Of a stretch of DNA of 64,000 nucleotides, positions 34,055 to 45,578 are shown one piece after another. The stretch covers positions 20,678,376 to 20,742,375 of the forward strand of contig NC_092567.1 in the NCBI RefSeq assembly GCF_037975245.1, given 5' to 3'. Every line of letters begins with the position of its first letter. Position 1 is the stretch's first letter. Origin of the DNA: Apostichopus japonicus (Eukaryota > Echinodermata > Holothuroidea > Aspidochirotida > Stichopodidae). The notes below the pieces were generated by a model. That model was not told the DNA's origin. It saw only the letters and a list, made by a program, of their open reading frames with translations, and did not search any database. The translations under genes were made by a program, and so were the position numbers.

Positions 34055-34190
34055 AACAGGAAGTAGGGTTAAGGGCTAGGTAGGGAATAGGGTTAGAGAG
34101 TAGGGTTAGGAAGAAGGGTTAGCAAGTAGGGTTAGGAAGTAGGGAATAGGGTTAGGAAGTAGGGTTAGGAAGTAGGGTTAGGAATGGTAC
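34055..34190. repeat. Telomere-like minisatellite, unit TAGGGTTAGGAAG
   Basis: About nine imperfect units of 11-14 bp contain GGGTTAGG, related to the animal telomere repeat TTAGGG but separated by AAG or AAT spacers. It begins exactly where copy 1 loses similarity to copy 2. Confidence 0.85.
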
Positions 34191-35424
34191 GGATTCTAAA
34201 TTAGTAACCAAGCGGCTAAATATAGGTGTTAACTTGAGTATAACTAGGTTAGGCCCCTATAAATAAGCTAGGCAACTATAACGTTAGGATATGTCTAACG
34301 TAAGTAAATGTACCAAGTAGGGAACCGGTTTGTTAGGCCTAGCCTATTACTAGGGATTACTAGTCCTAAGCCTAGGCCATAAAGTTTCTGTTCGTTAGGA
34401 TATGTCTCACGTTAGTAATTGTACCATGTGGTATATCTAGTAGGGAACCGGCTTGTTAGGCCTAGCCTATACTATAGTCGTAAGTCACTAGCCTATATAT
34501 AAAGTTTCTGTTCAATTCAAATAGTTATGATAAAGAGCACGTTTACAATGAATTATAACGTTACAAGTATGTGTCAATAATATAAATTTACTGCAAGATC
34601 ACAAAGGAGGGAACTCAGCCGCGGTAATAATTTGAAATTGTTGGTAAAATCGGTTACAAATGCGACTCTGCGAAGCTTCTGTTGGCGTACAGTATGTGGT
34701 CTGCGGATTCGGAATTTTTAATTTCGCGCCAACGCAAGAGAAATGTCAAACTTCAAATTTAGTCGGATCATACCATTTTGCACTAGGAAGGCATTTTGCC
34801 TACCAATTGTTCAAATCGCCAAACAAAGTATAACATAATTTTTTCAAATTTATTAAATAGTTGATACTTAATATTAAACCAATGAAGTACAAAAGTTTAA
34901 TCGTTTAATCATAACTGTGATAAATATGACAAAGATTTATTTTACACCCCCATTTTCAATATTAGTCCATCGGGGCAGGCTCGATATCGTTCACTGTTGT
35001 TGCACATATTTAGTACCAAGGTTTGATCACATATTATGGTGTGTTTTCATATGCTCATTACAATTCTCGATGTTGGATGGTTCAGGAAGGGTTATCTTTA
35101 GAGTAAACAGCAGTTTAAGACAGACACATTTAGTCCGCTTTGCGTTGTTAGGGTTTCTCCGAACGCAGCGATTTTTTCAGTTAAGGGCCAATCAAAATCC
35201 TTATTGTATGGCATGTGATATGTCAGACTATATGTGACTACTGTGTATATGCACAGACTATGTGTATGTAACGTTTGAACGTGTTTACAATTCGTAACGG
35301 ACTGCATAACAAGAGAACGATGGCCTGAAAGTCTAACGAAATTTACAGCCAACAGTTGGCAAACCGACGTCAAATGTGCCGAGATATGAAGCAGTATGGA
35401 GGGTGGCAAATTTTCATGCCTAGA
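34191..35424. other. Non-coding, copy 1-specific
   Basis: Rich in short AGGCCTAG-type words, otherwise featureless. Short open frames on both strands have no recognisable domain. Confidence 0.35.
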
Positions 35425-36784
35425 TGGTGCTTCCATGATTCAATACACGAACGATGAAGGTAATTCTAGGCCTGTTAATAATCCTCATGTTAGAGCATTA
35501 CTGTGACAAGAAAGTATACATAACTTCCTCAAGTGAAACGAATGCCAACTATGAGTATGAAAATTTAGGACAAGGCTCTTCAATACTATACTACTACTAG
35601 GCCTAGTTTGCCTTAGACTAGAAGTGATTTACGTCGCATCCATGAAGGATAGATTGACAGCTACTATATACTGGTATCTGTTATTTTATGATACCATTTA
35701 TTTCATGTTTATTTTGTCATGAAACAAAGACATGCAATCAACACCAGTGTAGGTTCGATAGGCAGACTAACGTTAGGCCTATCAATATTCAATGTCGGCC
35801 TAGGCCTATGGTCTAGCCCCTAGTCTTGGATTGATTTGTCAAAACAGGGCCTAACTTAGCCCAGAGCATGTCTCTATGGCTGCTGGTAGTACTGGCACAC
35901 ACACACACACACAAATGTAGCCTGTAATGAAGCTTATATACAGGCCACTAAGTATATAGGCCTAGGCAATGCTACAGTATTGCCTAGTCTCAGATCCCTT
36001 CTTGTATTTTGTACACCTAACAAAGCGAGTTGGCATATGCAAGTTCCCAGCTATTTAGCATCAGCATGGCACTCGATTTAGTAGCACCTATAGTCTTATA
36101 ACAGCTCCTTAAAAATTTGGTATAAAATATTTTATATCAAAGCATCTTGCTTGGTTTATTTTACTTTGATGCATGTATGGGGAGGCCTTTTAGTATGGGA
36201 AATCCTGTCAAGTAGGGTTGCATGTGTTCTCAAACCTTTGTAGTGTGTGGGTTTGTAACTATACCCTACCAAGCTCATGGCTCCAGACTTACACTGAAAT
36301 AAATGGAATATCAGATTGCTTATTAGTCGGTTAAGTTCCAGTGTAGACAATTAATGTGAACCACAGTGTGATCAACAGGACAATTCAAAATACTGTATCA
36401 ACCAAACAAATTTGGTTTTGATTTGTTGCAGATGAAAGTGCCGGCCCATCGGTGCCAAAGACAAGGATATTTGCGGTGCTTCCTCTACAGAGATTTCTCT
36501 GGCACAATCAGGACTCAAGTTTTCGAAAGGAAGAAGATCTGTTAGCAGGCAGACAGAACCGCTGTCTCAGTGTCTGACACAAGATGCTGAAAAATGGCTC
36601 AAAGAAGCTGCTGAACAGAGATATGATGACAGGATGAAAATGCTATTGCCCAAAACATTCTGTCTACACATAACAGAGGAAGGCTACTTCTTCCTTAGCA
36701 AGTGGCTTTGGGTGTTGGTCATGTTGACAGTGACGAAGAAGTTTTATAACTCAGAAAGGATTGTTTGTGTAACCAAAGCATAAC
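35425..36784 (+). CDS. Possible two-exon gene, unrecognised, perhaps frameshifted
   Basis: A candidate first exon starts at ATG 35433 (MIQYTNDE) and stops at a GTAATT donor after 35457. A good acceptor (TTGTTGCAG) precedes 36432. Joined in phase, the frame reads DESAGPSVPKTRIFAVLP and continues to a TGA near 36578. From about 36510 another frame is open to TAA at 36781, encoding SRQTEPLSQCLTQDAEKWLK and a hydrophobic Trp/Leu stretch. The two frames overlap as if one small indel broke a single frame. It lies head-to-head with TMEM183 copy 1, with no counterpart in copy 2. Family unknown. Confidence 0.3.
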
Positions 36785-37849
36785 CTGGTCAATGTTTAGT
36801 TGTTGTTTATGTTGATCATTTTCTTTCATTTTTCCAATTTTTTTTTTTTCAATTGATCTTTTCCGTTCTTTTTCTTATTTTGTTTTATTCATTTGACAAT
36901 GAATAACTTACTTTGGTAGATTGAGGAGTTCCCGAAAGTTTCACTTTTTTGCCAACACTACAGGGCAACAGCTTGTGGTCAGGTGGCCCTGTGTGACCTT
37001 TGTCATTTTTGAATATAGTAATTGTTTTGTGTGGTCCTTGTTTTCTAGGAATACATGTACTGGCTCCAATTCTCTATCACTTTTGAGAACTGTGGGAGAA
37101 ATAGACAGTTTAAAAGCTATTTTGTTTTGGTAGGAATATTCTTGGTGCTGGTTGTGTATCTACAAATTTATTTAAGGACACTAATGAGACCCATTTATAA
37201 GTTTAGATTCGGGTTAAGTAATGTGCCTGGTAATTATTTAGTAACTTAATTGACAGCTGATAGGTCAATGGACCCCAGATACCAGGGAGTGAAGAGCAAG
37301 CTGGTCTAGAGCCGTCCAGAGAGCAAACCTACCCCAGAGACGTCCCATACAGAGTAAACCTGCCCCTGATCGAAGTAACCCAAGAAAGTAATTATATTTC
37401 CCAACTTTTTATTTGGTTGACCGGCGCCACGATTGTGTTCTAAGTTAGGACTTTTAGGCATTTTATTTTCAAATAAGTTCAGTGGATTTCTCTGATAAGA
37501 TCTGTAAGTTACCCATTTATATCATTTACATTTTTCTTTTAGTTTAAGTGTCCCATTGGTTTTAATACAAGATTCATGTGTATAGTAAACCTACTATTTT
37601 CCCTTATGTTTATTTTTGTGTGAGCATTGCGCCTTTTCAAGTTGTCCCAACAATCTCAGAGTCATCCGGTCCTACCCTCATGGGAAGGAGCTACTTGTAA
37701 TTTTCCCAAACCTAAAAACATATATTTTTTACTGCGTTTTTGACCAGCTACATTTGCGTTAAAGGTGAGTCTCGAGGCAGACTTCAGAAGACAGACAGTG
37801 TTTAAAAATGCACTTGTTCAAATTATGTTTAACACAACATAAATTTTTT
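36785..37849. other. Non-coding, possible degenerate LTR-type sequence
   Basis: No exon seen. The stretch with ACCGGCGCCACGATTGTG near 37420 and CAATCTCAGAGTCATCCGG near 37650 has the look of a gypsy-type LTR or leader remnant, but I could not find a paired terminal repeat. Confidence 0.2.
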
Positions 37850-39370
37850 GTTTTCGAAAAATAACACTGCTTTAAGAATCCAACAACTCTTTAAATATTC
37901 TTCGGACATTACTCTTTTACTTCAGCCAACACATACTGGTTCTTAATATACTGTGATTAATTATTTTATCATCTTGCTGTGACAAGGAACTGCACTGTTT
38001 AATTATCGTACAGTACAACGTATAAGAATGACGTTATTTGTTTACTCTTTACATAACACCTCTCTTAGCACCCAACAACTGTTAAAATGTTCTTCAGACG
38101 TTCCTATATAGCTTTCAACCAACATTACCTGATCCTAAGTACTGTTAGTGCAAGAACATTTAAATTGTGTTATCATCTTGCTGTGACAAGAAACTGCTCT
38201 ATTTTCATTATCTTACAACGTATAAGAGTGACGTCATATGTATATTGTTTACTCGTAAATAACACCACTCCTAGCACCCAACAACTCTTTAAATATCATT
38301 TTGATATCGCTCCATTACTTTCAACCAACACATCCTGTTTCTAAATAAGTGCAAGAACATTTAAATTATGTCGTTTCCATGTTGCTGTTTCAAGGAACTC
38401 CTGAGTTTTAATTGTCGTCCAACCTATAACAGTGACGTCATATGTTTATTGTTTACGCGTAAAGTATTACCTCTTTTAGCATCCAACAACTCTTCAAGTA
38501 TTCTAAGGACATTTCTTTACAACATCCAACCAACAAACCTTGGTTCTAAATAGGTTAAAAACTATTATCATGTTGCTGTGAATAGTCGTTGCTGATTTTC
38601 AATTTAGCCCACACTTCGTAGTGAGGTCATTTGTTGTTTACACGCAAGATAACATCTCTCCAAGCATCCAACAACTCCTAAGATAATCTCAGGACATCCC
38701 TCTATACCTGTCAACAATAACATCTTGGTTCTAATAAGTTCAAATGCATTTAAATGCCGTTTTCGTGTTGCTGTGACAAGGAACTGCTTTGTTGTAATCG
38801 TCGTACACCGTATAAGAGTGACGTCATTTGTTTGTTGTTTACAACAAAATAACACCTCTCCAATCATCCAACATCGCGAAAAATGTTCCCAGGACATCCC
38901 TCTACAACAGGGTTGTCCAACCTTTTGCAGAGGAGGGCCACATGAAATGATTATAATGAATGTGGGGGCCGCATGAACCCTAATCGCTCGATTTTTTGCC
39001 CGAAGCCCAAGGCAACGAAATGTGGGCACTGCGCGCGGAGCGCACTGATTTATTTTCCTTCCTGATAAAACAGATGAATTTAGTTCAGCCGCCCCCCCCC
39101 ACCCCTCCGAGAGAGTGTCACACAAACTGACCTGTATGCATTTTTTGGACCCAGAAGGTTCGAATGATTAATAGCTTCAAATTGTTATCAATAAATCTGC
39201 TCACTAAAATTTTGCACCGTATAGCATCTCTGGCGGGCCGAACGCAACCCTGCGGCGGGCCGGACTGTGGCCCGCGGGCCATAGGTTGGACAACCCTGCT
39301 CTACAACTTCCAAACAACAAACCTTGGCACTAAATATGTGCAACGAAAGTCGTTTTTAAGCACTTTTTGA
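37850..39370. repeat. Tandem array of ~190-205-bp units with TGACGTCA boxes
   Basis: About six to seven diverged units each contain CATCCAACAACTC, TGTTGCTGTGACAAGGAACTG and a box related to TGACGTCA. The boxes start at 38029 (TGACGTTA), 38229, 38433, 38622 (TGAGGTCA) and 38819, spaced 200, 204, 189 and 197. The last unit is split by the MITE 38908-39298. No counterpart in copy 2. Confidence 0.8.
38908..39298. mobile_element. hAT-like MITE inserted in the ~200-bp array
   Basis: CAGGGTTGTCCAACC and GGTTGGACAACCCTG form exact inverted ends, flanked by the exact 8-bp duplication CTCTACAA (38900-38907 and 39299-39306). The sub-terminal GGCCGC and GCGGGCC words are typical of hAT MITEs in animals. 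No coding capacity. Confidence 0.92.
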
Positions 39371-39464
39371 AGCCTGCCCCGATGGACTATATATTACGAT
39401 ACGGTTACTGCTTACGAACTTACATTATAATATTCTCGATAATTACGCCTAAAATAAAAGCAGT

Positions 39465-39775
39465 CAACATAGTCAAATCCCAGTTGGGCCAGTGTGAAAC
39501 CTAGTTCAACCCCAACAGGGCAAGTTCACCAGTAAACATAGTTCAAACCCAGTTGGGCTTGTGCAAACCAGTGAAACCTAGTTAAACCCCAGCTGGGTCA
39601 GTTTAAACATAGTTCAAATTCAGTTGGGCCTGAACAAACCCAGTTGAACATTGTGTAAACCCAGTTGAACCTAGCTCTTGCACAGCATAGTCCAGTTGGA
39701 ACCCAGTTAAACACAGTTAAAACCAATTAAACATAGTAGGCCCTAATAGAACCTAGTTGATTTTTTAACTGGGTT
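39465..39775. repeat. Minisatellite of AACCCAGTTGGGC-type words
   Basis: Irregular repeats of CCCAGTTGGGCC, AACCTAGTTCAA and AAACATAGTT are spaced about 15-25 bp. The array ends in an inverted word (TTAACTGGGTTCTACTGG) at 39766-39783, just where similarity to copy 2 resumes. Confidence 0.75.
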
Positions 39776-39783
39776 CTACTGGA

Positions 39784-40579
39784 ATTTCTAAAAAAAAGGC
39801 ACCGTTTTAGAAGTTTATACTTAAAAATAATTTACCACCCGCTTAAAGTTCATTGGATAATGTTAAATACTGGATAATTATTCTGTTGGTTTACACGTTT
39901 TTTTATGTTGTTTTGTTTATTGCTTATTTACTGACGTATAATTTAAACCATTATCGATTTACAATATTTATTATTACATTTGAATTGATTTATTAATTTT
40001 CAATCAGATGTATACTTAATTCCTTAATCTCGTTCCTAACAATCAAGTTCACTTGAATCAAAATTCATCAAAATGAGATTTAAGAGTGTTATACTAATTA
40101 TTCATTGAATTTTAAATCTTAAACATCTACAAGAAAATGGAAAAAAAGGACGAAAAAAAGACCGAAAGAAAATCAAATTTAAATAAAGCCGCAAGTAAAT
40201 CTTTCAATTTAATTGTTTTACGATCTGCTTTTCTCCCCATGTATTACTTTGTCTCCCATTTCATTTTGATAGCTTGTGGCTCATATTAAGACAAATATTG
40301 TATCTTTCAAACTTTCAACACATGTGATGTGTCGCCTGATATAGCTGGATGACTCAATGGTTAGATCATTCCGATCACTTGCAAGTTGATAGTTTAATAT
40401 CAAAGGTTTTGGTTTCGATGATAAATCGTAACCTTTGTAGTCACACATGCGGATGGGTGTATGTATGGGTGGGTGTATGTATGTATGACTTTTTGAAGAC
40501 TCATTTTTTTAAGTTGGCTTTCTATTAGGGTTGTACAGCGCTATTGAATACTTCGTAGATTTTAGCGCTTTATAAGTTC

Positions 40580-40615
<36 letters not shown>

Positions 40616-42174
40616 GTGTGTATGTATGAATATCTATGTGTGTGTGACGACTTGGTTGTAAACACGATATATATCAAGAAGGGAAGCTTGGACAAATCTC
40701 CATATTTGGTGTGTAGGAGTACCACATTGAGTAGAAGAAGCCTATTGCTTTTGGTGGAGGTCAAATGGGTCAATGTGTGGAAACCTTGTTTTATAAGCTA
40801 CCGTCCCCCGACCAGCCTTTTAGACAACATGTGCGTAGGAGAGGCTGTTGGCAATTGGAAGTTAGCTTAAGAGCATAAGAATCAAAAGTCTCGACCAAAT
40901 CTCCATTGACTTAATTGCGTCGGTAACTTTTGGAGTTGCTATGTAAGTCGCTGCATACATGCCTGTGAACAAAGGTGTGTAATGAACATCGTACTGTTGG
41001 TACATACAACGTTGCTATATTGGAATGGACAATATCATTGTGAATCATCGGTATTACTTTTTTGGCTAAGTTGTTGAAGTTCTACGTCGCATTTCGCAAT
41101 TGTCGAGTTTCAGTGCTAAAGAAAACCTTCAGGTTTGGATGCAGTAACGTTGGGGAAATGACCAGGCGCCGTTTACGAAATTAACTGTCGTCTAGTTAGA
41201 TGTTTTTGAGGCAAACCAGACGAAAATTCTTGGGGACCAGGGGGGGGGGGGTAAAACTCGCCTGGCGCCTGCGTAATGTACGGCTTGTAGGCGTACCACA
41301 CTGAGTAGAAGAAGCCTGTTGTCTTTGTAGAGTTAAATCTGTATGCTGAATTCAAGAAAAGTTTCCATCTCGGTTATCAGCTCCCAATTTGAATATTGTT
41401 CGTCATATCTCAATGCTTTTTGCTGTACTACTTATATTGAAGTACGTTTTTCATCCTTGCTATACCCTATACAGCCAAACTGTGTCACATTCACATAAGA
41501 TTATTCATGTAGCATCATCGAGACCACACTGCAGTTTTGCTGTCTGGTTTATTACTTCTTACTATGTTTTCTGTGGGATAAGGAAATTTAATTAACTAAC
41601 ACGATACAGCAATTTGTTGTTTGAAATGGTTATTGGTTGTAATTGCGTGTCAAGTTAATGAACAGATGAACTATTTTACAACTTGTAGGGGCGGACATAT
41701 TTTAAGACATTTGTGTGCAGTAATGGTTTCAACAATTACAAACATGTATAATTGTCTATTCTTTTACTCGTACATTACAGGGGCACAACTACGTATACTT
41801 CTGGAACCTGCGCTAGATAGAATATCCAAAAATTCCTAGTTTACAGTACAAATAAATATATAACATGTATGTATGCGGTAAAATCTATAAACAGTCGAAA
41901 ATTCTTCACCTTGGTTTAAAAATTTATATCAAAATATATCATCATTTTGCATCGAGCACTCTCTGGTAACGAACTTGGCAATGCCGTTTCTTTGACGTCA
42001 TCAACGAATAGTGCATATATGCATTATTTCGAGGCAGATGGGGGGGGGGGGGGGAGATTACAACAGTCGTTGCGTTAACTTCCCTGGATTACCAAACTTA
42101 ATTTGCTATTTTTAAATATATTCGAACGCCTGGTAATGTCATCAAATTGAAAAAGGGCTTTGTGGCTGAAAAGA
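39784..42174. other. Duplicated non-coding tail, copy 1, plus short spacer
   Basis: Collinear with 54310-57003. It contains a LINE 3' end (40490-40615) and a copy 1-only piece (about 41435-41910). No exon recognised. The final ~110 bp (42067-42174) is spacer between the two duplication copies. Confidence 0.4.
40490..40615 (+). mobile_element. LINE 3' end with (ATT)n tail, copy 1
   Basis: Identical in type to the end of the reverse-transcriptase fragment at 53125-53659: GAAGACTCATTTTTTTAAGT, the TAGGGTTGTAC phrase, TTTTAGCGCTTTATAAGTTC and an (ATT)n tail. Only the last ~100 bp remain. It lies at a non-corresponding site in the duplication, so it is an independent insertion. Confidence 0.75.
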
Positions 42175-42186
42175 TGAAAGTTACTT

Positions 42187-44641
42187 CAATCAGTAACCTT
42201 TACGTATAGCAGCCTGCAAATTTAGCACTTCTCTTTGGGATTTCCGTGCAGTATCGAATAACCTGGCCATTATCAAAAACGGAAACTCTTTGCCTAATGG
42301 AACTTCACATTACAGAAAGTTGATTTACTAATTTTGTGTGTATAGTTCTTTCCTATGCTGAGACAAAACGGCTTAAATTAATGAAATTGATTTTAGAAAT
42401 CATTAGAGGAAATTGCTTTCGATTATGCAATTGGACTCTTGTTGACAGTCCTTATTAGTATAAACTGATCAAATAAAGTCAAATGATAAAAAAAACAGAG
42501 TGTTATGTTACTTTTAAAGGAAAAACACATGTGTATGTTTTAGGCCGATCCTTAGCCCCGTTTAATTCTTATTATATGCCTAATGCTGCTAGTCATTACA
42601 CAATCTTGTAAAAGAGGGCGCTCGATGCTTTTTAAAGAACTCAAATTATCTTCGAACAAGATTCTCTGAAACATTTCAGGTACTGATTTTCGTGGCAATG
42701 TCAACAACATGATTGGGGTTATTTGCGAAAAGGGTAATACGAAGAAACAAACAAGTCGTTAACAAATGTTTGCCTAGTATGTATTAAATTTAGACTTCGG
42801 AAGAGTTGGAAACTTTGCAAACACAAGACGCCAATCTGCGTGAAGACCGTTCGAGATATCCCTCACACTGCTAGACAAATATAAGCTAACTTCAGTGTGT
42901 AAACAAAATAGCAGAGGTAAAACCAAAGCCTATTATTTATTTTGAACCTTTAAATGTTCATATAAAACGATTTTTTCTCTCGTTCAATTGGTCAAAACGC
43001 CGACAACTTATTTTCAGAACCAGTTGATCATGTTATGATTTCCCCCTTTTTTCTAGTTTGTGTGTTGTTCGAGTGCGCGACCAATAAGCGAAATATAATC
43101 CAATCATATGCAAGTATAGTTATTGTGACGTCACATATATATTGTATATTCATTAATCACAGATATCGTGTAGAAATACCCTCGCATATAGAAGTGGTAA
43201 TACAATCATATGTAGTAAGTATACATACGTATATAAAGAATTTATTTTATATTTACATATCTTTCAAATTATTATCATATTTGGGGGCCTTCTGGTTTTA
43301 TGTTTTATGCGCCCAGCCCCCTTTAAGGAAGAAAATAAAAACTACCACCCCTTAAAAAAAACTACAACTTACCCCCGCCCCCTCCCCTACCTCCCTCCCA
43401 CTGGTTGGTACGTCACTGACTTGTCATGAGGAACAAAAACAGCATATTCTACAGACTAAGACCGTTTAAAAATTGTGATAAATTGATCATGCAGTCACCG
43501 GCTAATCAACTCAAAATAAAATCAGTAAGATTTTGTAATGAATCATTTGGATAAAATAGTTACAATCAAATCCCATGAAAAGCGATATTTTGCTTTCAGA
43601 AAGAACTTGGCATTATTTTTTTCAAATGTTCAGACAACATAACTGTGTATACTCCTCAGTTCAGATAAAAATGTAAATGTGAAACAATAATTAAAAGTAC
43701 TGATTTTCGTGGTTAATGTCAATAACTTGATCCACGATACATACATAAAACACTTACATATTTTGATCGTCATAGCTATCCATTCTAAAACACATGACTT
43801 CAATGACGAATGAAAACAAATTGATCATGTTGTACTACTGTAATTTGTACCACAGCTTAATTATTTGGTGCACATATATGTCTGCTTACAAGTCTTAACT
43901 TTTCCTGCCATGTTCTTTTCTGAACTTTAGACTGGAAAGCATAAATCTATATGAAACAGACTTGAACGACACAGTAGAATGTTATGTTATTGTTATTTTT
44001 GTACCTTTGTAGGTCTACACACTGAAGATGCTGATAAGGGGTTCATGCAACAATGGTTACGTTGACAGAATGTATCGTAAATGTTTATAGACCGTATAGG
44101 TCCCTCTTCCAACCACTTCACCCTTTGCCTGGATGCCTGATTCTCATTCCCTACCCACCAACCCCCTCCCCCCCACCCCTTCTCCATTCTTGTACGTGGA
44201 GTGCCAAAATATCATTTGATTGTTGTTGTATGATGCAAATAACAATGTGCTAATAAAGTATTCAAAATGAATAGGAATACAAATGCAGAGAACTTTAATT
44301 GATTTTAGGTGACAACTTGAGAATACTTGGAGAATTCTTGCAAAACGGTTCTTCTTGACATTTGATGCATGCAAACATTGATAGACAGAAAAGTATATAT
44401 TTCTGTTGGACTTATTACACAAAGGACTATAGTAGATGTAATTTGTATGAAAACAATATTTTTTAACCAATATCAGATGATGGCAGTAAACGTGTATTGT
44501 GACAGCTACACTAAAGAAAATTAGCCGACCGAGTAGCAGTACTGCCCATAGATAAACGGTCAGCAAAACTATGGGCCTTGACTCAAAAAGTAGGCCTCAA
44601 ACATTTCTTGGTGGTAAGCAAAATTTTTCATATTCCAGAAA

Positions 44642-44688
<47 letters not shown>

Positions 44689-44932
44689 TATATATGATTT
44701 GCACATTATAAAGAAAATACAATACTCTCTTCATTTTTTTTGGCAGTTGAATTGCAATGATGACATCATTCACTTTCACTGCTGTTGCCAGATGCATTAT
44801 CACAAAATATCACCAAATTTGAAGAAAAAAATAAAATAAAATATCTGCAAACAAATTGCTGATGTTTTGGTTTTTAACTTCCAGTATAAAATCACCTTAA
44901 GCAATTAGACTATCCCATCACGGCACTAAACT
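42187..44932. other. Non-coding, downstream of TMEM183 copy 2
   Basis: Mirrors 22827-24898, then about 900 bp (44027-44927) absent from copy 1. That block contains a (TA)n tract at 44648-44695. The 140-codon minus-strand frame there has no recognisable domain. Confidence 0.4.
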
Positions 44933-45578
44933 TTATACATCCCATAGACTTCCGCCAGTCGACGGAAACCCACTTCTTTGTCCTGACGGAGTCGCAAAAG
45001 TGTCACAGAATGCGGGATGCCACCAATTCAAAAGGGAAACACAGATTACCGGCTCCAGGACCACCACCGTGCGATTCTCTTTGCTACTTCGCCTCTTGAG
45101 GTGGAAGTTACTCACAAATTCCAATTTCAGTCGATTATAACACATATCGTGCCCGACGCTCAACGACATGGAAACCAGCTGCAGTCCCATAATTTCCTCG
45201 CAAGAAAAATGCTGGAAGCCCGGGCACGTCACTTTCAATATGGTCTCGCCCTCGTTGGGATTCGCCCAGAGGGACGGCGACCTGATCAGGCTGTTCCGTA
45301 GATTCTGTTCCTGTGCCAATGGCAGATGCCGAAATTTTATGAAGTGGTGAAAGTGATTGCCGGCGGATCCTTGAGAGCAAGAGTACAGGCACGTCGACCC
45401 TATCAGGCCGATAGATTCCACAAGTTCAAAGTCTAACATCCCGACGTGATTTCTGTCCTTGAATGGTGGGTAGAGGCGATAGAGGGCGCTAATCACTCTT
45501 GACCGAAGGCACCCCTGCGAGTGTTGTATATAGTAGGGATGGAGATGGCCCGGCAGGGATACCTTATCTCTCCACCAT
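44933..45578 (-). CDS. TMEM183: TMEM183 copy 2, exon 6 (C-terminal)
   Basis: Acceptor CACAG precedes A-TGG-TGG; the protein continues from LYKR into WWRDKVSLPGHLHPYYI. It ends GGSLWDV at TAA 44935-44933. It has a longer C-terminal segment (ATPSGQRSGFPSTGG) than copy 1. There is no AATAAA at the stop, unlike copy 1, so the polyadenylation site must differ. Confidence 0.85.

Larger units (their letters stand above)
22824..42066. repeat. Tandem segmental duplication, copy 1
   Basis: This block is collinear with 42175-57003 in the same orientation. Matching points include TTCAATCAGT at 22834 and 42186, the TMEM183 stop codons at 24899 and 44933, the start codons at 33667 and 52421, and AACGAACTTGGCAATGCCGT near 41967 and 56908. 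The block 34055-39780 has no counterpart in copy 2. Other differences are insertions listed separately. About 110 bp separates the two copies. Confidence 0.9.

Noticed and set aside
37850-39370. CRISPR-like array because of regular spacing
   Set aside because: Units are about 200 bp and diverged throughout with no short exact repeats, and the DNA is eukaryotic; it is a satellite.
44144-44566. 140-codon minus-strand frame as a membrane protein
   Set aside because: Lies in a copy-specific non-coding insertion, is low-complexity in parts and has no family motif.
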